Source: CAIXZV01 sp963697365
GTDB taxonomy: Bacteria; Chloroflexota; Limnocylindria; Limnocylindrales; CSP1-4
Direction: 5' to 3'
DNA length: 64,000 nucleotides
Assembly: GCA_963697365.1 (NCBI GenBank)
Contig: CAVONT010000016.1
Span: 1 to 64,000 of the forward strand
In this document: piece after piece, positions 1 through 8,719 of the stretch
Layout of the letters: each line of letters opens with the position of its first letter
Numbering within the stretch: position 1 is the first letter of the stretch
Notes under the pieces: model-generated
Told to the model about the DNA's origin: nothing
Database searches by the model: none
Seen by the model: the letters and a program-made list of their open reading frames with translations, nothing else
Program-made: the position numbers and the translations under genes

Positions 1-725
1 CGATGGATCCGGGGCTGCTGCCCGGGATCACGCGCGTTGGCTTCGACGCGGTGTCGCTGGCCAACAACCACATCCGCAATGCCGGCGCATCGGGCGTCCG
101 CCAGACCGTGCGCAACCTGGATGCGATCGGGCTCAAGCACTTCGGCGCGGGCCGGGACCTCGCCGCGGCACGGCGGCCTGCCTGGTTCACGGTGGCCGGG
201 CAGCGGGTCGCGATCCTCGGTTACAACGGGATCGGCCCGGCGCCGAACGCAGGGACGGATCGGGCTGGAGCCGCCCCGCTGTCCGCGCGGCTGATGCGCC
301 GGGACGTGCAGGCGGCGCGGATCGCGGGCGCCACGGTCGTCGTCGTGATGCCGCACTGGGGCGCCGAGTACATCGACGGGACGACGGCGCAGCAACGGGC
401 GTTCGCGCGCGAGGCCCTGGACGCGGGCGTGGACGTGATCCTGGGCAACCACTCCCACTGGGCGGGCCCGATCAGCCTGCGACGAGGCAACCGCCTGGTG
501 GTCTGGTCGATGGGCGATCTGCTGTTCGACCTCAACCATGACGAGCGCACCCAGGAGGCATTCCTGGTGGAGGCGACGTTCGCGGGCGCTTCGCTGGCCC
601 AGATGACCCTCCGCCCGACGGTGATCGTGCGCAACTCGCAGCTCAACCTGCTGACAGCAGCCGGCGGCGGCGACCGGCTGCTCCGCCAGGTGGGGGCGGC
701 GTCGCGTCGACTCGGGGCACCGTAG
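1..725 (+). CDS. CapA-family metallophosphatase-like protein, 5' partial
   Basis: This is the C-terminal two thirds of a CapA/PgsA-type protein (poly-gamma-glutamate capsule synthesis family, calcineurin-like phosphatase fold). The frame is open to the left edge, so the true start lies outside the window; the ATG at base 3 is internal. Visible family motifs are SLANNHIRNAG, MPHWGAEY and DVILGNHSHW, which hold the metal-binding Asn/His residues. In known members the protein is membrane-anchored on the outer face and takes part in capsule or polymer export; whether this organism makes such a polymer cannot be told from here. The family call is solid, the role less so. Confidence 0.85.
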   Translation, partial: MDPGLLPGITRVGFDAVSLANNHIRNAGASGVRQTVRNLDAIGLKHFGAGRDLAAARRPAWFTVAGQRVAILGYNGIGPAPNAGTDRAGAAPLSARLMRRDVQAARIAGATVVVVMPHWGAEYIDGTTAQQRAFAREALDAGVDVILGNHSHWAGPISLRRGNRLVVWSMGDLLFDLNHDERTQEAFLVEATFAGASLAQMTLRPTVIVRNSQLNLLTAAGGGDRLLRQVGAASRRLGAP

Positions 726-790
726 GCGCGCCAAGGGCACCGTGCGCGCGGGAGGGTTCTGCGCGCGATCCCCTGACGGGAGGGCGCCCC

Positions 791-1036
791 TCAGCCGTCG
801 CGGCGGACGGTCCAGTGGGACGTGTGCTCGAGCGCCTCGGCAGCCGTCCGGATGACCTCCACCGTGGCGTTCGGATAGCCCGCCTCGCGGAGCCGGTGCT
901 GGACGAGCGCCCCGGCCTTGGGACCGTCGGCCTCGGCCATCCCGTGCGCCTCGTCACGGGCCTGCTCGAAGGCCTTCACGAACTCGGTGTCATCCCAAGG
1001 GGTGATGCTGGCCTTGATGTGCGCTGCGGACGTCAT
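791..1036 (-). CDS. small hypothetical protein, 81 aa
   Basis: A short acidic/basic helical protein of 81 residues that I do not recognise. The ATG at 1036 is chosen because GGAGGTGG lies just upstream on the minus strand, whereas the longer upstream extension has no ribosome site and unnatural composition. It is convergent with the CapA-like gene and divergent from the MBL-fold gene that starts about 150 bases away. No signal peptide or membrane segment is visible. It contains many Ala and Glu and one region rich in His and Trp at the C-terminus. Confidence 0.6.
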   Translation of the reverse strand: MTSAAHIKASITPWDDTEFVKAFEQARDEAHGMAEADGPKAGALVQHRLREAGYPNATVEVIRTAAEALEHTSHWTVRRDG

Positions 1037-1187
1037 GACGACCACCTCCACGTGGAGTCTGTGTGCCCGGACTCCCGTGGGGCAGGGCCGGACGTCCCCG
1101 GTTGGGGCGCCGTCGGTTGACTCGTTGCCGCCGATCGATCCACCGGTCGAACGCGGGTCGTGCCCCACGTGCGACACTCCGTGGACG

Positions 1188-1826
1188 ATGGAGCACCTCA
1201 GCGCGGTCGTCGGACCGCTCAACACCAACCTCTACCTTCTCGCCGACCCGACGACCCGTGAGGCGATCGCGATCGATACCGCCATCCCGTGCCTGGCCCT
1301 CGTCACCGGGGAGCTGGAGCAGCGCGGCTGGACCCTCAAGCTGATCGTGACCACCCACGGCCACTGGGATCACATGGGGGACAACGCCGCCCTCGCCGAG
1401 CACACGGGCGCCCGGATCGCGGTCCACCCGGCGGACGCCTACCGGCTGCTCAAGCCCGAACCGCTGTATGCGCCGTTCGAGATCCCGCCCTGCGTGCCGG
1501 CCGTGGAGCTGGCCGAAGGCGGCGACGTGCGGGTCGGCGGGATCCGGCTCGAGGTCATGCACACGCCAGGCCACACCGAGGGCTCGGTGTGCCTGCTCGA
1601 CCGCGAGCACGGGGTCCTGTACAGCGGCGACACGCTCTTCCCTGGCGGGTGGGGGAGGGTGGATTTCCCGGGTGGCTCGCCGGAGGCGATGGTCGACTCC
1701 ATCGCACGTCTCACGAGGCTGGACGACGCGTTGCGTGTGCTGCCCGGCCACGGCCCGGCCACGACCATCGGGCGGGAGCGCCCATGGATGGAACAGGTAC
1801 GGGACCTGGGCCGGCTGCCGTTCTGA
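1188..1826 (+). CDS. MBL-fold metallo-hydrolase (glyoxalase II-like)
   Basis: A 212-residue metallo-beta-lactamase-fold hydrolase. It carries the metal motif HGHWDHMG near residue 60, a second ligand in HTPGHTEGS, an Asp ligand in YSGDTLF and a final His in LPGHGPATT, in the order of the hydroxyacylglutathione hydrolase/YcbL branch. It probably hydrolyses a thioester or lactone in the cytoplasm; the substrate is unknown. The ATG at 1188 starts the conserved beta strand region directly; the longer open frame upstream is non-coding in character. It ends 17 bases before the end of the convergent GNAT gene. Confidence 0.88.
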   Translation: MEHLSAVVGPLNTNLYLLADPTTREAIAIDTAIPCLALVTGELEQRGWTLKLIVTTHGHWDHMGDNAALAEHTGARIAVHPADAYRLLKPEPLYAPFEIPPCVPAVELAEGGDVRVGGIRLEVMHTPGHTEGSVCLLDREHGVLYSGDTLFPGGWGRVDFPGGSPEAMVDSIARLTRLDDALRVLPGHGPATTIGRERPWMEQVRDLGRLPF

Positions 1827-1842
1827 CGCAGTCCGGTCCCGG

Positions 1843-2858
1843 TCAGCCCTGGCCGCTCTGCCAGCCGGCGGGCGCCGGACGGTCGAGCGGACGCCCGTAC
1901 GCGTACCAGCGCCGGACCACCGCCGAACCCGAGCCCCTCGTAGAGCTGCAGCGCGCCCGTCGGGTTGGCCGCATCGACGCCCAGCCAGGCCTCGTCGATC
2001 CCGCGCTCCCGGAGCAGCTGGAACGAGGCCGCGCAGAGGGCCTTGGCGACGCCGCGCCCGCGCCATGGCCGCCGCACGGACACGTGCTCGAGCCAGCCGC
2101 GCTGGACCCCGATCTCCGCGTTCTCCTCGGCGAAGATCGCGTTCATCACCACCCCTGCGACCTGGTCGCCGTCCCAGGCCGCGAGGTACATGGATGGATC
2201 CATGTCCGCGCCGTAGAAGCGGGACTGGTAGTCCGCCTCCTCGGGGGCGCGGTGGCCCCAGTGATCGCAGAAGGCCTCGTCGTCGGCGTCGAAGACCGTG
2301 CGGTACTCGGCTTCGACCGGTGGCCGGACCACCAGCCCGTCGGGGATCGGGATCTCCGGCAGCGATCCCGTGAGATACCGACGCATCTCGAAGCCGAACC
2401 GGACCGGCACGTACCCGCGTGAACGGGCGAGCGCGATGTCTCCGGCCTCCACGTCCATGCAGTAGGTGCGGTACTCGCGGTTCCCCGGGCGGGGGTCGGT
2501 CGCCATCGTCGACGCGAGGCGTGCCAGGTGGCGGTCAAGGATCTGGCCGCCCACGCCGCGACGACGCCAGTCCGGGTGCACATCGCCGAAGGTCTCACCC
2601 GTGAGGATGTCGTCGCGCTGCGTCACGTAGCCCATGCCCCACGCGACGACGCTCCCATTGGCCTCAGCGATGAGCATGTCCCGCTCCAGCCGGAATGTCT
2701 CGGAGTCCCGGTACTCATCGGCCAGGTTCTCGCCGTTGCGGACCTCCGCGAGGTCGTCGGCCCTGCGCGCGGCGTTGATGACGTCCGCGATCGCGTCCCA
2801 GTCGGCCGCGCTGCCCGCGCGGATCGTGACGACGCGCGCCGTCGGCAAGCATGCTCAT
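1843..2858 (-). CDS. tandem-domain GNAT acetyltransferase (frame breaks)
   Basis: A protein of about 335 residues with two GNAT (acetyl-CoA N-acetyltransferase) folds; the acetyl-CoA loop of the second half is RRPWRGRGVAKAL. The reading frame breaks near 1930: after LYEGLGF the natural C-terminus (VVRRWYAYGRPLD..., ending at 1843) is in another frame. A second break near 2850 separates the likely start. The ATG at 2858 overlaps the stop of the preceding GNAT gene as ATGA, which decides the start. It is the last gene of the rsgA operon and paralogous to its upstream neighbour. The substrate is unknown; such twin GNATs often resemble mycothiol synthase but no specific match is claimed. Confidence 0.8.
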
Positions 2859-3885
2859 CGGGTTGTTCCCTCTCCGGCCCGGAGCGGCTTGCGCCAGGCC
2901 GTGGAGCCCGACGTCTTCCGAAAGCCGAGCTCCTCGTACAGGGCGAAGGCCCGGTTCTGGTTCTGTGCATCGACACCGAGGTAGGCATCGCAGGCTCCGG
3001 CCGCCCTGAGGCGGTGGAGCACCTCCGCCAGCGTCGCACGTGCGAGGCCACGACGCCGGTGATCCGGGTGCGTGCCGACGACGGAAACGTACCCCCGGAC
3101 GGCGCCGTCGGCGCGGCGCTCCAGCACGCCGGCGGAGCACGAGGCGGGCTGGTCGCCGTCCCAGAGCACTGCGACGAGCGCGAGGTCGAAACGCGGGTCC
3201 TCCACCCATTCGGCGAAGCCGGCGTCCGTCGGGTCCTCCGGCTCGCCCCAGTGCTCCCGGAAGGCGTCGACGAGCGAGGCGTGCACCGTCCGCAGCTCCC
3301 CGTCGTCCGGGGTTCGCAGTGCGTACCCGGACGGCACGTCGACCGGTGGCAGGTCCTCGAGGTCCGGCCGGAGCATGTCCGCTTCCAGTCGGGCCACCTC
3401 ATACCCGGCAAGCTCGAGCGCGGCGCGCCCTTCGTCGTCGCCGTCGAACACGCCCGTCCCGAACCAGCCTCGCCGTCCGTCGGTGTGCCCGGCTGCCACC
3501 TGGAGCAGCCGGGCCTCGCACCACGCGAGCAGCGTCGACGTGATGCCCAGACCCCAGGCGTCGGGGGCCACGACCAGCGTGTGGTCGTAGAGTCGGTCGC
3601 CGTCGGCCAGGTCGTGCCACTCGACCCGGCCGTACCCCACCGTCTCGCCGTTCCGCGTCGCAACCACGCAGTCCGTCAGGGGATCGGAGTTGACCAGGTG
3701 GCTGTAGCGGTGCTCGATCGACGCCATGTCGATCGGCTCGAGGCTTCCGCACAGGGTCCGAAGGCGGTGGTTCGCCTCTGCCATGCCGCGCAGCTCATCC
3801 GGCGCCGCGGTACAGGCGGTAGGCGAGATGGCCCGCGCCGGCGTCGGGGGCCGGCAGGGCCGGCTATTCGATCGGTCGAGGTCAT
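2855..3885 (-). CDS. tandem-domain GNAT acetyltransferase (5' frame break)
   Basis: An intact 309-residue frame (2855-3784) encodes two GNAT folds, with the acetyl-CoA signature HPDHRRRGLARATL in the second and LVVAPDAWGLGITSTLL in the first. The sequence upstream of the in-frame ATG at 3784 still reads as protein in shifted frames (AYRLYRGA then DELRG), and an ATG at 3885 overlaps the rsgA stop as ATGA. The true gene therefore probably starts at 3885 with one or two indels in the first 100 bases. It sits between rsgA and a second twin-GNAT gene and overlaps the latter by ATGA, so the three are translationally coupled. Confidence 0.82.
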
Positions 3886-5020
3886 CGCTCGCTCCCGTAC
3901 TTGTGGTCCATGTGGATCTTCACGGACTGGTGGATGGATTTCCACTTCTTGCGCTCAGCGATGCGCAGGAGCGCGTCGTTGGAGCGCGCGACGTGGGCCG
4001 CCTCCCGCTCGAGCTTGCGGTAGCTGGCGAGGCGTGCCGGGGCGAGACGCCCGTCCTCGAGTGCGGCCCGGACCTCGCAGCCCGGCTCGCCATCGTGGCG
4101 AGCAGTCGCCGAAGCGGCAGGACGAGGCGAGCCCGTCGATGTCCGCGAAGGCGCTGTCGATGCCCTCGGACGCGCCGGCGACCCCGAGCGACCTGATGCC
4201 CGGCGTGTCGATGAGGAGCGCACCGCCGGGGAGGCGGATGAGCTCGCGGTGGGTGGTGGTGTGCCGCCCCCGGGCGTCGTCCTCGCGGACGGCGGCCGTG
4301 CGCTGGCGCTCGGCACCCAGGAGGGCGTTGACCAGCGTGGACTTGCCCACGCCCGACGAGCCGAGCAGGACCGCGGTCCGGCCAGCTGCCAGGTGGTCCC
4401 GGCCCAGCGCCTCGACACCGTCGCCGGTGAGCGCGGACACCGTCCGCACCTCGACGCCGGGTGCGATGGCCTCGGCGGCCACGAGCAGGCCGGCGAGGTC
4501 GTCCGCGACGTCGGCCTTGTTGAGCAGGATCACCGGCGTCGCCCCGCCGCTCCACGCCACCGCGAGGTAGCGCTCGAGACGGCGCAGGTTGAAGTCCCCG
4601 TCGAGACCCGCCACGACGAACGCCACGTCCACGTTCGCCGCAAGGACCTGCTCGGACGAGAGGTTCCCGGCCAGCCGTTCCTCGCCGGCGCTGCGCGCGG
4701 AACGCGGAGCGGCGGGGGACGACGGCCTGGATCACGGTGGTCCAGGCCTCGCCGTCCTCGGCCCCGGTGCCGGCGCCGGACGCTGCCACCCAGTCACCGA
4801 CGGAGGGCAGGTCGCCCGGGCCGAGCGCGTCGTGGCGCAGGCGTCCCGAGATCACGGCGTCGCGGTCACCGGACGGGAGCGCCACGACCCAGCGGTCGCG
4901 GTGCGCAGCGGTGACCCGGGCGGGTCGCCAGCCGGCCGCGTGGAACGGCTCGAACGCGGCGGCCCAACCCGGGTCCCAGCCGAGCGGGATGAGGGAAGGG
5001 TGGGGGAGCATCGTCGCCAT
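3882..5020 (-). CDS. rsgA: ribosome small-subunit GTPase RsgA (frame breaks)
   Basis: RsgA (YjeQ) is a circularly permuted GTPase that checks late 30S ribosome assembly. The N-terminal OB-like part begins at the ATG at 5020, which overlaps the exporter permease stop. The GTPase part shows LLNKADVAD (G4), LGSSGVGKSTL (G1) and IDTPGIRSLG (G3), in the permuted order typical of the family. A zinc-binding tail reads CRFGDCSHDGEPGC once a break near 4105 is corrected. Another break near 4695 joins RRSAF to RSAGEERLAGN. The corrected length of about 378 residues is normal. Placement in an exporter/GNAT operon is unusual but the overlaps are clear. Confidence 0.9.
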
Positions 5021-5823
5021 CACCCGACCCGCTTGAGCTTGCCGGTGCGCTTCGCATACCGCTCGGCGCGCCCGAAGGCCCAGATGCCCAGCGGGATGAA
5101 CACGAAGCCCATCACGATCAACGGCACGATGTCGCCGACGAGCGCCGTGAGCGGCACGTCGTCGAGCATCGCCGCCCGGACGCCGTCGAGGACGTACGTC
5201 GCGGGCGAGAGCGCCGAGAGCACCTGCATCCACTGCGGCAGCACCTCGACCGGGTAGTACACACCCGAGATGAGCAGCAGGCAGGACTGGATGACGAACG
5301 TCATCTGGGCACCCCGCTCCACGTAGAGCAGGGGCAGGATGGCGGCCATCATGCCGATGCCGACGAAGCTGAACGAGCCGAGCAGCACGAAGACCGCTGC
5401 GGTCGCCACGTTGTCCACCGAGAGGTTCAACCCCCGGTAGAAGATCGTGAGCACGACCAGCATGGCCGCCGTGTGGACCAGGCCGTAGCCCATCGCGTAC
5501 GTGCAGGATCCCAGGAGCTGGGTCCAGCGCCGCACCGGTGCCATGAAGGTGTATTCGAGCGTGCCCTCCCAGCGCTCCACCGCGATCGTCTCGGCGATCC
5601 AGGAGAAGACGACGGAGAGGTAGTTCCAGAAGACGGCGCCGATGATGAGCGTGAGCAGCAGCCGCTCGTTGCCCTCTGCGGCGCCGATCAGGCTGATCGA
5701 GAGCGCGCCGGCGACGGAGTAGACGAGGAAGGCCAGCTCCCACCCCCAGTAGCGGCGGGTGAGGAAGAAGTTGCGTTCGACGAAGGCGTAGGACGCCTTC
5801 AGCTCGTGGGTGAGCAGGGCCAC
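5020..5823 (-). CDS. ABC-2 type exporter permease
   Basis: A 267-residue integral membrane protein of the ABC-2 family (DrrB/NodJ-like) with about six hydrophobic segments and the conserved C-terminal region around SGVYYPVEVLP and LSPATYVLDGVRA. It forms the membrane channel of an exporter with the ATPase encoded at 6229-7119. Family members export antibiotics, lipids or polysaccharides. The gene follows a strong GC-rich hairpin, and its stop overlaps the rsgA start, so the two are coupled. Confidence 0.92.
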   Translation of the reverse strand: MALLTHELKASYAFVERNFFLTRRYWGWELAFLVYSVAGALSISLIGAAEGNERLLLTLIIGAVFWNYLSVVFSWIAETIAVERWEGTLEYTFMAPVRRWTQLLGSCTYAMGYGLVHTAAMLVVLTIFYRGLNLSVDNVATAAVFVLLGSFSFVGIGMMAAILPLLYVERGAQMTFVIQSCLLLISGVYYPVEVLPQWMQVLSALSPATYVLDGVRAAMLDDVPLTALVGDIVPLIVMGFVFIPLGIWAFGRAERYAKRTGKLKRVG

Positions 5824-5844
5824 GGTTCGATCCTTTGCGTGGTT

Positions 5845-5877
5845 GCCCCCGGCCCGGCTCGAAGCCGGGCCGGGGGC
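5845..5877 (-). terminator. strong GC hairpin between small gene and permease
   Basis: A perfect 15-bp inverted repeat (arms 5845-5859 and 5863-5877, loop CGA) lies between the small His-rich gene and the exporter permease. There is no long U-tract on either strand, so it may act as an mRNA stability or partial attenuation element within the operon rather than a full terminator. Confidence 0.6.
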
Positions 5878-5896
5878 TGGGGCGTGGCGGCGGGGA

Positions 5897-6229
5897 TCAT
5901 CCCTGCCACGCCGGGGTGGTCAATGTGTCGGTGAGCGCCTCGCCGCCGACCCGCCGGCCGAGCCGCATGAGCGACTCGCCGAGACGGAGGCGGATGGCGT
6001 GGGCCAGGCCGGCGCCGTGACGCTGGCCATGACGCTCGGCGTGACGGATGACCCGGTGCCGCTCGTGCCGCTCCCGGATGTCCGCCAGGTGGATCTCTAC
6101 CTGGTGCATGCTGGTGTCCCTTTGGAAGGTCATGTTGTGGGTGAAGGGGGTGGCGCTGGGGTGCGCCGGGCGCGCGGTGCGATCAGGTGTGAAGCTGGTC
6201 ATCACGGCACCTCCTTTCTCGGTTGTCAT
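5897..6229 (-). CDS. small His/Arg-rich protein in exporter operon
   Basis: A 110-residue basic protein, or 101 residues from the internal ATG at 6202. The central stretch is amphipathic and His/Arg-rich (HQVEIHLADIRERHERHR). Its ATG overlaps the stop of the ABC ATPase (TGATG), so it is translated with it, and it precedes the permease. I do not recognise the family. Small basic proteins of this type are sometimes found beside transporters and regulators, but nothing here proves a role. No membrane segment or signal peptide is seen. Confidence 0.6.
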   Translation of the reverse strand: MTTEKGGAVMTSFTPDRTARPAHPSATPFTHNMTFQRDTSMHQVEIHLADIRERHERHRVIRHAERHGQRHGAGLAHAIRLRLGESLMRLGRRVGGEALTDTLTTPAWQG

Positions 6230-7119
6230 CAGTCGTCAGCCTCCTCGCCCTCGATGTCGTCGTCGTCGAGCGAGCGGCCGGTGAAGGTCATGAACACGGA
6301 CTCGAGCGTGGGCTCCTTGCCGTACTTCTCGGCCACCAGTCGCTTGAGGCCTTCGGGCGTGTCCTCGGCGACCACCTTTCCTCCGGCGAGGATCGTGATG
6401 CGCTCGCAGAGGCGCTCCGCCTCGGCCAGGTCGTGGGTGGTGAGGACGATCGTGGCGTCGTGCGCCGCGTTGACCTCTTCCACGAAGGCCTGGACGTCGA
6501 GCTTGCTGCGCGGGTCGAGACCGGTGGTCGGCTCGTCGAGGAGCAGCAGCGTGGGGCTGGTCAACAACGCTCGCGCGATGGCGACCTTCTGCTGCATGCC
6601 CCGGCTCATCTGCTCCACCGGGCGGCCGAGGCGGTTCTCCGCGATGCCGAGACGGGCCAGGATCGCCGTCGCCTCCCGCCTCGCCTGGCCGGCATCGAGG
6701 CCGTACAGGCGGGCGGCGAAGAGCAGGTTCTCCATAGGACTCAGCTTCTTGAAGAAGGCCGCATCGACCGAGACCCGGTTGAGGAGCCGCTTCACCGCGA
6801 GCTCGTCGCGCTCCACGTCGTAGCCGAAGACCTCCACCCGGCCCTCGTCGAGGGTCAGCAACCCCGAGACAAGGCGGATGAGGGTCGACTTGCCGGAGCC
6901 GTTGGCTCCCAGGACCCCGTGGATCGTGCCGCGCTCCAGGCGGAGCGAGACGTTGTCGATCGCGAGTACCGGGGGCTTGCGCCGGTCGACCTTGAAACGC
7001 TTGGTGACATGCTCGACGAGCAGGGCGGGTGCCCCGGCGACCGTCGCGCGCGTCGTGGCCGCGGCGGCCGTGCCGGCCGGGCTGGTGATCTTCAGTTCGG
7101 GCGCGATGGTGGTGGTCAC
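6229..7119 (-). CDS. ABC exporter ATPase (DrrA-like)
   Basis: A 296-residue ABC ATPase with Walker A GANGSGKST, signature MSRGMQQKVAIARALL, Walker B LLLLDEPTTGLDP and the H-loop TTHD. It has a C-terminal extension of about 60 residues and an acidic tail (DDDDIEGEEADD), as in drug-exporter ATPases. The GTG at 7119 is preferred because AGGAGGG lies 4 bases upstream; a longer frame to 7176 lacks a ribosome site. It pairs with the permease at 5020-5823. The long 5' leader with promoter, short ORF and terminator suggests induction by attenuation. Confidence 0.93.
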   Translation of the reverse strand: MTTTIAPELKITSPAGTAAAATTRATVAGAPALLVEHVTKRFKVDRRKPPVLAIDNVSLRLERGTIHGVLGANGSGKSTLIRLVSGLLTLDEGRVEVFGYDVERDELAVKRLLNRVSVDAAFFKKLSPMENLLFAARLYGLDAGQARREATAILARLGIAENRLGRPVEQMSRGMQQKVAIARALLTSPTLLLLDEPTTGLDPRSKLDVQAFVEEVNAAHDATIVLTTHDLAEAERLCERITILAGGKVVAEDTPEGLKRLVAEKYGKEPTLESVFMTFTGRSLDDDDIEGEEADD

Positions 7120-7194
7120 GAGACCCTCCTGCGTGGGTGGGTGTAGCTGGCTCGAGTGGTTCACGAGCCGGTCCACGGGTCCCGGACATGGGAC

Positions 7195-7234
7195 GAGCCG
7201 TGGGCCCGGCGGTTCTGCGGGGGCCTCACGGCTC
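7195..7234 (-). promoter_or_regulatory. second leader hairpin, possible antiterminator partner
   Basis: An imperfect inverted repeat (GAGCCGTG at 7195-7202 with CACGGCTC at 7227-7234, extended by GGCCC/GGGCC). Its arm GGCCCACGGCTC, in minus-strand reading, also occurs in the terminator hairpin just upstream. The two structures could therefore exchange strands, as in attenuators. This is inferred from sequence complementarity only. Confidence 0.4.
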
Positions 7235-7263
7235 GGGATCGTCTCCGTGGGCGTGATCTGCCC

Positions 7264-7302
7264 AGAAAACGAAAGAGCCGGGGGCCCTGTGGCCCACGGC
7301 TC
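7264..7302 (-). terminator. intrinsic terminator in the exporter leader
   Basis: Read on the minus strand, a 12-bp GC stem with one mismatch (arms 7291-7302 and 7275-7286, loop ACAG) is followed at once by TTTCGTTTTCT. This is a classical Rho-independent terminator placed between the promoter near 7480-7508 and the ATPase start at 7119. It implies conditional read-through. It resembles the terminator of the valS T-box at 58279-58320 in stem and U-tract style. Confidence 0.75.
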
Positions 7303-7337
7303 GGTGGTCGCTTGCTGGAGCCACTGGCTCCGGCGTC

Positions 7338-7421
7338 CTACCTGCTGGTGGGCACACTCCTCCCGCGATCAGCGCCCGGGAGCGCCGCCATTCGCGGGTA
7401 GGCGAGGGTGGTGTGCAGCAT
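7338..7421 (-). CDS. putative leader peptide ORF, 27 aa
   Basis: A short minus-strand ORF begins with ATG at 7421 and ends with TAG at 7338, wholly between the predicted promoter and the leader terminator. GGAGG lies 10 bases upstream of the ATG. The peptide starts MLHTTLAYPR and ends VPTSR; it is not known to me. Its position matches leader peptides that sense ribosome stalling upstream of antibiotic-resistance ABC genes. Translation is a hypothesis. Confidence 0.4.
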   Translation of the reverse strand: MLHTTLAYPRMAALPGADRGRSVPTSR

Positions 7422-7478
7422 CTGCGTCACGCCTCCATCAGGTGGACAAGTGCCGAGCGACCTGCTCGACCGGCGCGG

Positions 7479-7508
7479 AGTCTACGCCCGTCGGCGGCGT
7501 CAGGTCAA
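7479..7508 (-). promoter_or_regulatory. sigma70-like promoter of the exporter operon
   Basis: On the minus strand TTGACC (7508-7503) and TAGACT (7484-7479) are separated by 18 bases, giving a start near 7472 and a leader of about 350 bases before the ATPase GTG. The pair is close to consensus for such GC-rich DNA. Confidence 0.6.
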
Positions 7509-7534
7509 CCCCTTCCGGTGAACGTGTGTGAACG

Positions 7535-7586
7535 GACAGCGATTCTGCCCGGGCTATGACGACAGCGATTCTGTCCGCGCTATGAC
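7535..7586. repeat. 26-bp tandem repeat upstream of exporter promoter
   Basis: Two adjacent 26-bp units (7535-7560 and 7561-7586) match at 24 of 26 positions; each begins GACAGCGATTCTG and ends GCTATGAC. They lie 27-78 bases upstream of the predicted -35 of the minus-strand exporter operon and about 180 bases upstream of the plus-strand lipoprotein gene. Spacing suits a regulator-binding site, but no regulator gene is adjacent. Confidence 0.6.
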
Positions 7587-7765
7587 GACAGACGTCGTCA
7601 CCCTGCGCCCACCCCGCCCGCGGTACCCGCCCGCCCTGGTGTTCACGTGGGCCAACCGGCTGGTTCCGCGAGAGATGCCAGGTGGCATTGGCGGACGTAT
7701 GGTGGAACCCGATGGGGTGCAGCGGCGTCACGACGCTGCGTCCACGAGAAAGGAAGCGATTCACC

Positions 7766-8671
7766 ATGCGCCACACCCGTTACCTCGTGCTGCCGGCCAT
7801 CGCGCTTCTCGTCGCCGCCTGCGGTGTCGCCGCAACCCCTTCCGCGGCCCCATCCGCCTCCACCGGCCCTGCCGACCCGACGCCCGTGGTGCCCACCGCC
7901 TCCCCCACGACCGACGGCACGAGCTACTGGATGCGCCTTTCCACGTGGCAGGCAATTCCGCCCCAGAACCTGTTTGGCGTCGGGAACACGTCAGCCATCG
8001 ACGGCGCCGGCATCCTCGTGGTCCCGGGTGCGGTTCCCGCGATCTTCCCGGGCCCGCTCGTCATGCCCCAGTTCGGGCGCCAGGTGAGCGAGGTGGGCAA
8101 GGCCCAGATCCTCGGCTGGGCGCAGGAGCTCGGCCTGCTCAATGGCGAGACCGACTTCACCGGCGGCAGCTCGATGCCCGGCTCTATGACCGGCCGGATC
8201 GAGCTGACGGTCGACGGCGAGCGGGTGACGCTCACGGGCATCCCGTCCGACGGGCCGGCCGTCGCGGATCCCCAGCCTGGGTCGACCGAGGCGTTCACCG
8301 AGCTGTGGCGGCGCCTCGCGGATCTGCCCGGCAACCTCAACACTGAGCTGGGACCCGAGAGCCCCTACACGCCGGCTGGCTACGCGGTCCTCGTGGGACC
8401 GGCGCCCACCCCCGACCCGGGAATGGGCGGCGATGTGATGGTCTGGCCGCTGGAGACGCCGGTGAACGAGTTCGGGTCGGCGGTCCTCTCCGACACCCAG
8501 CGCTGCGGGCTGGCTGTCGGCGAGGATGGGGTCGTCATGGGCGAGGCCGTCGGCCAGGCGAACCAGCTCACCCAGTGGACGGCGACCCCGGAGACAAGCG
8601 CCACGTTCGGGCTCACCGTTCGGCCGATCATGGCGGGCGAGAACCCGTGCGCGGAGGTGTTCGGGGTCTGA
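7766..8671 (+). CDS. putative lipoprotein, 301 aa
   Basis: A secreted lipoprotein: the signal peptide starts MRHTRYLVLPAIALL and ends at the lipobox VAAC (Cys near residue 18), followed by a Ser/Ala/Pro/Thr linker. The ATG at 7766 has AAGGAAG upstream. The rest is a globular domain with several Trp and Gly-rich turns that I do not recognise. It should be anchored to the outer face of the membrane. It is monocistronic, with a 16-bp tandem repeat right after its stop. Confidence 0.75.
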   Translation: MRHTRYLVLPAIALLVAACGVAATPSAAPSASTGPADPTPVVPTASPTTDGTSYWMRLSTWQAIPPQNLFGVGNTSAIDGAGILVVPGAVPAIFPGPLVMPQFGRQVSEVGKAQILGWAQELGLLNGETDFTGGSSMPGSMTGRIELTVDGERVTLTGIPSDGPAVADPQPGSTEAFTELWRRLADLPGNLNTELGPESPYTPAGYAVLVGPAPTPDPGMGGDVMVWPLETPVNEFGSAVLSDTQRCGLAVGEDGVVMGEAVGQANQLTQWTATPETSATFGLTVRPIMAGENPCAEVFGV

Positions 8672-8673
8672 GA

Positions 8674-8705
8674 GCCGGACCGTCCGAGTGCCGGACCGTC
8701 CGAGT
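8674..8705. repeat. 16-bp tandem repeat after lipoprotein stop
   Basis: Two exact copies of GCCGGACCGTCCGAGT (8674-8689, 8690-8705) start 3 bases after the stop codon of the lipoprotein gene. Each unit contains the near-palindrome CGGACCGTCCG. One of several short duplications found just downstream of stops in this window. Confidence 0.7.
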
Positions 8706-8719
8706 CCCGGACCGGTGGG

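Noticed and set aside
2528..4570. A 680-aa plus-strand frame opposite the GNAT and rsgA genes
   Set aside because: Low-complexity Arg/Ala composition; the minus strand has recognised families with coupled starts.
7264..7480. T-box or cobalamin riboswitch in the exporter leader
   Set aside because: No GGTACC-type T-box bulge and no B12-box pattern; the short ORF plus terminator explains the structure better.
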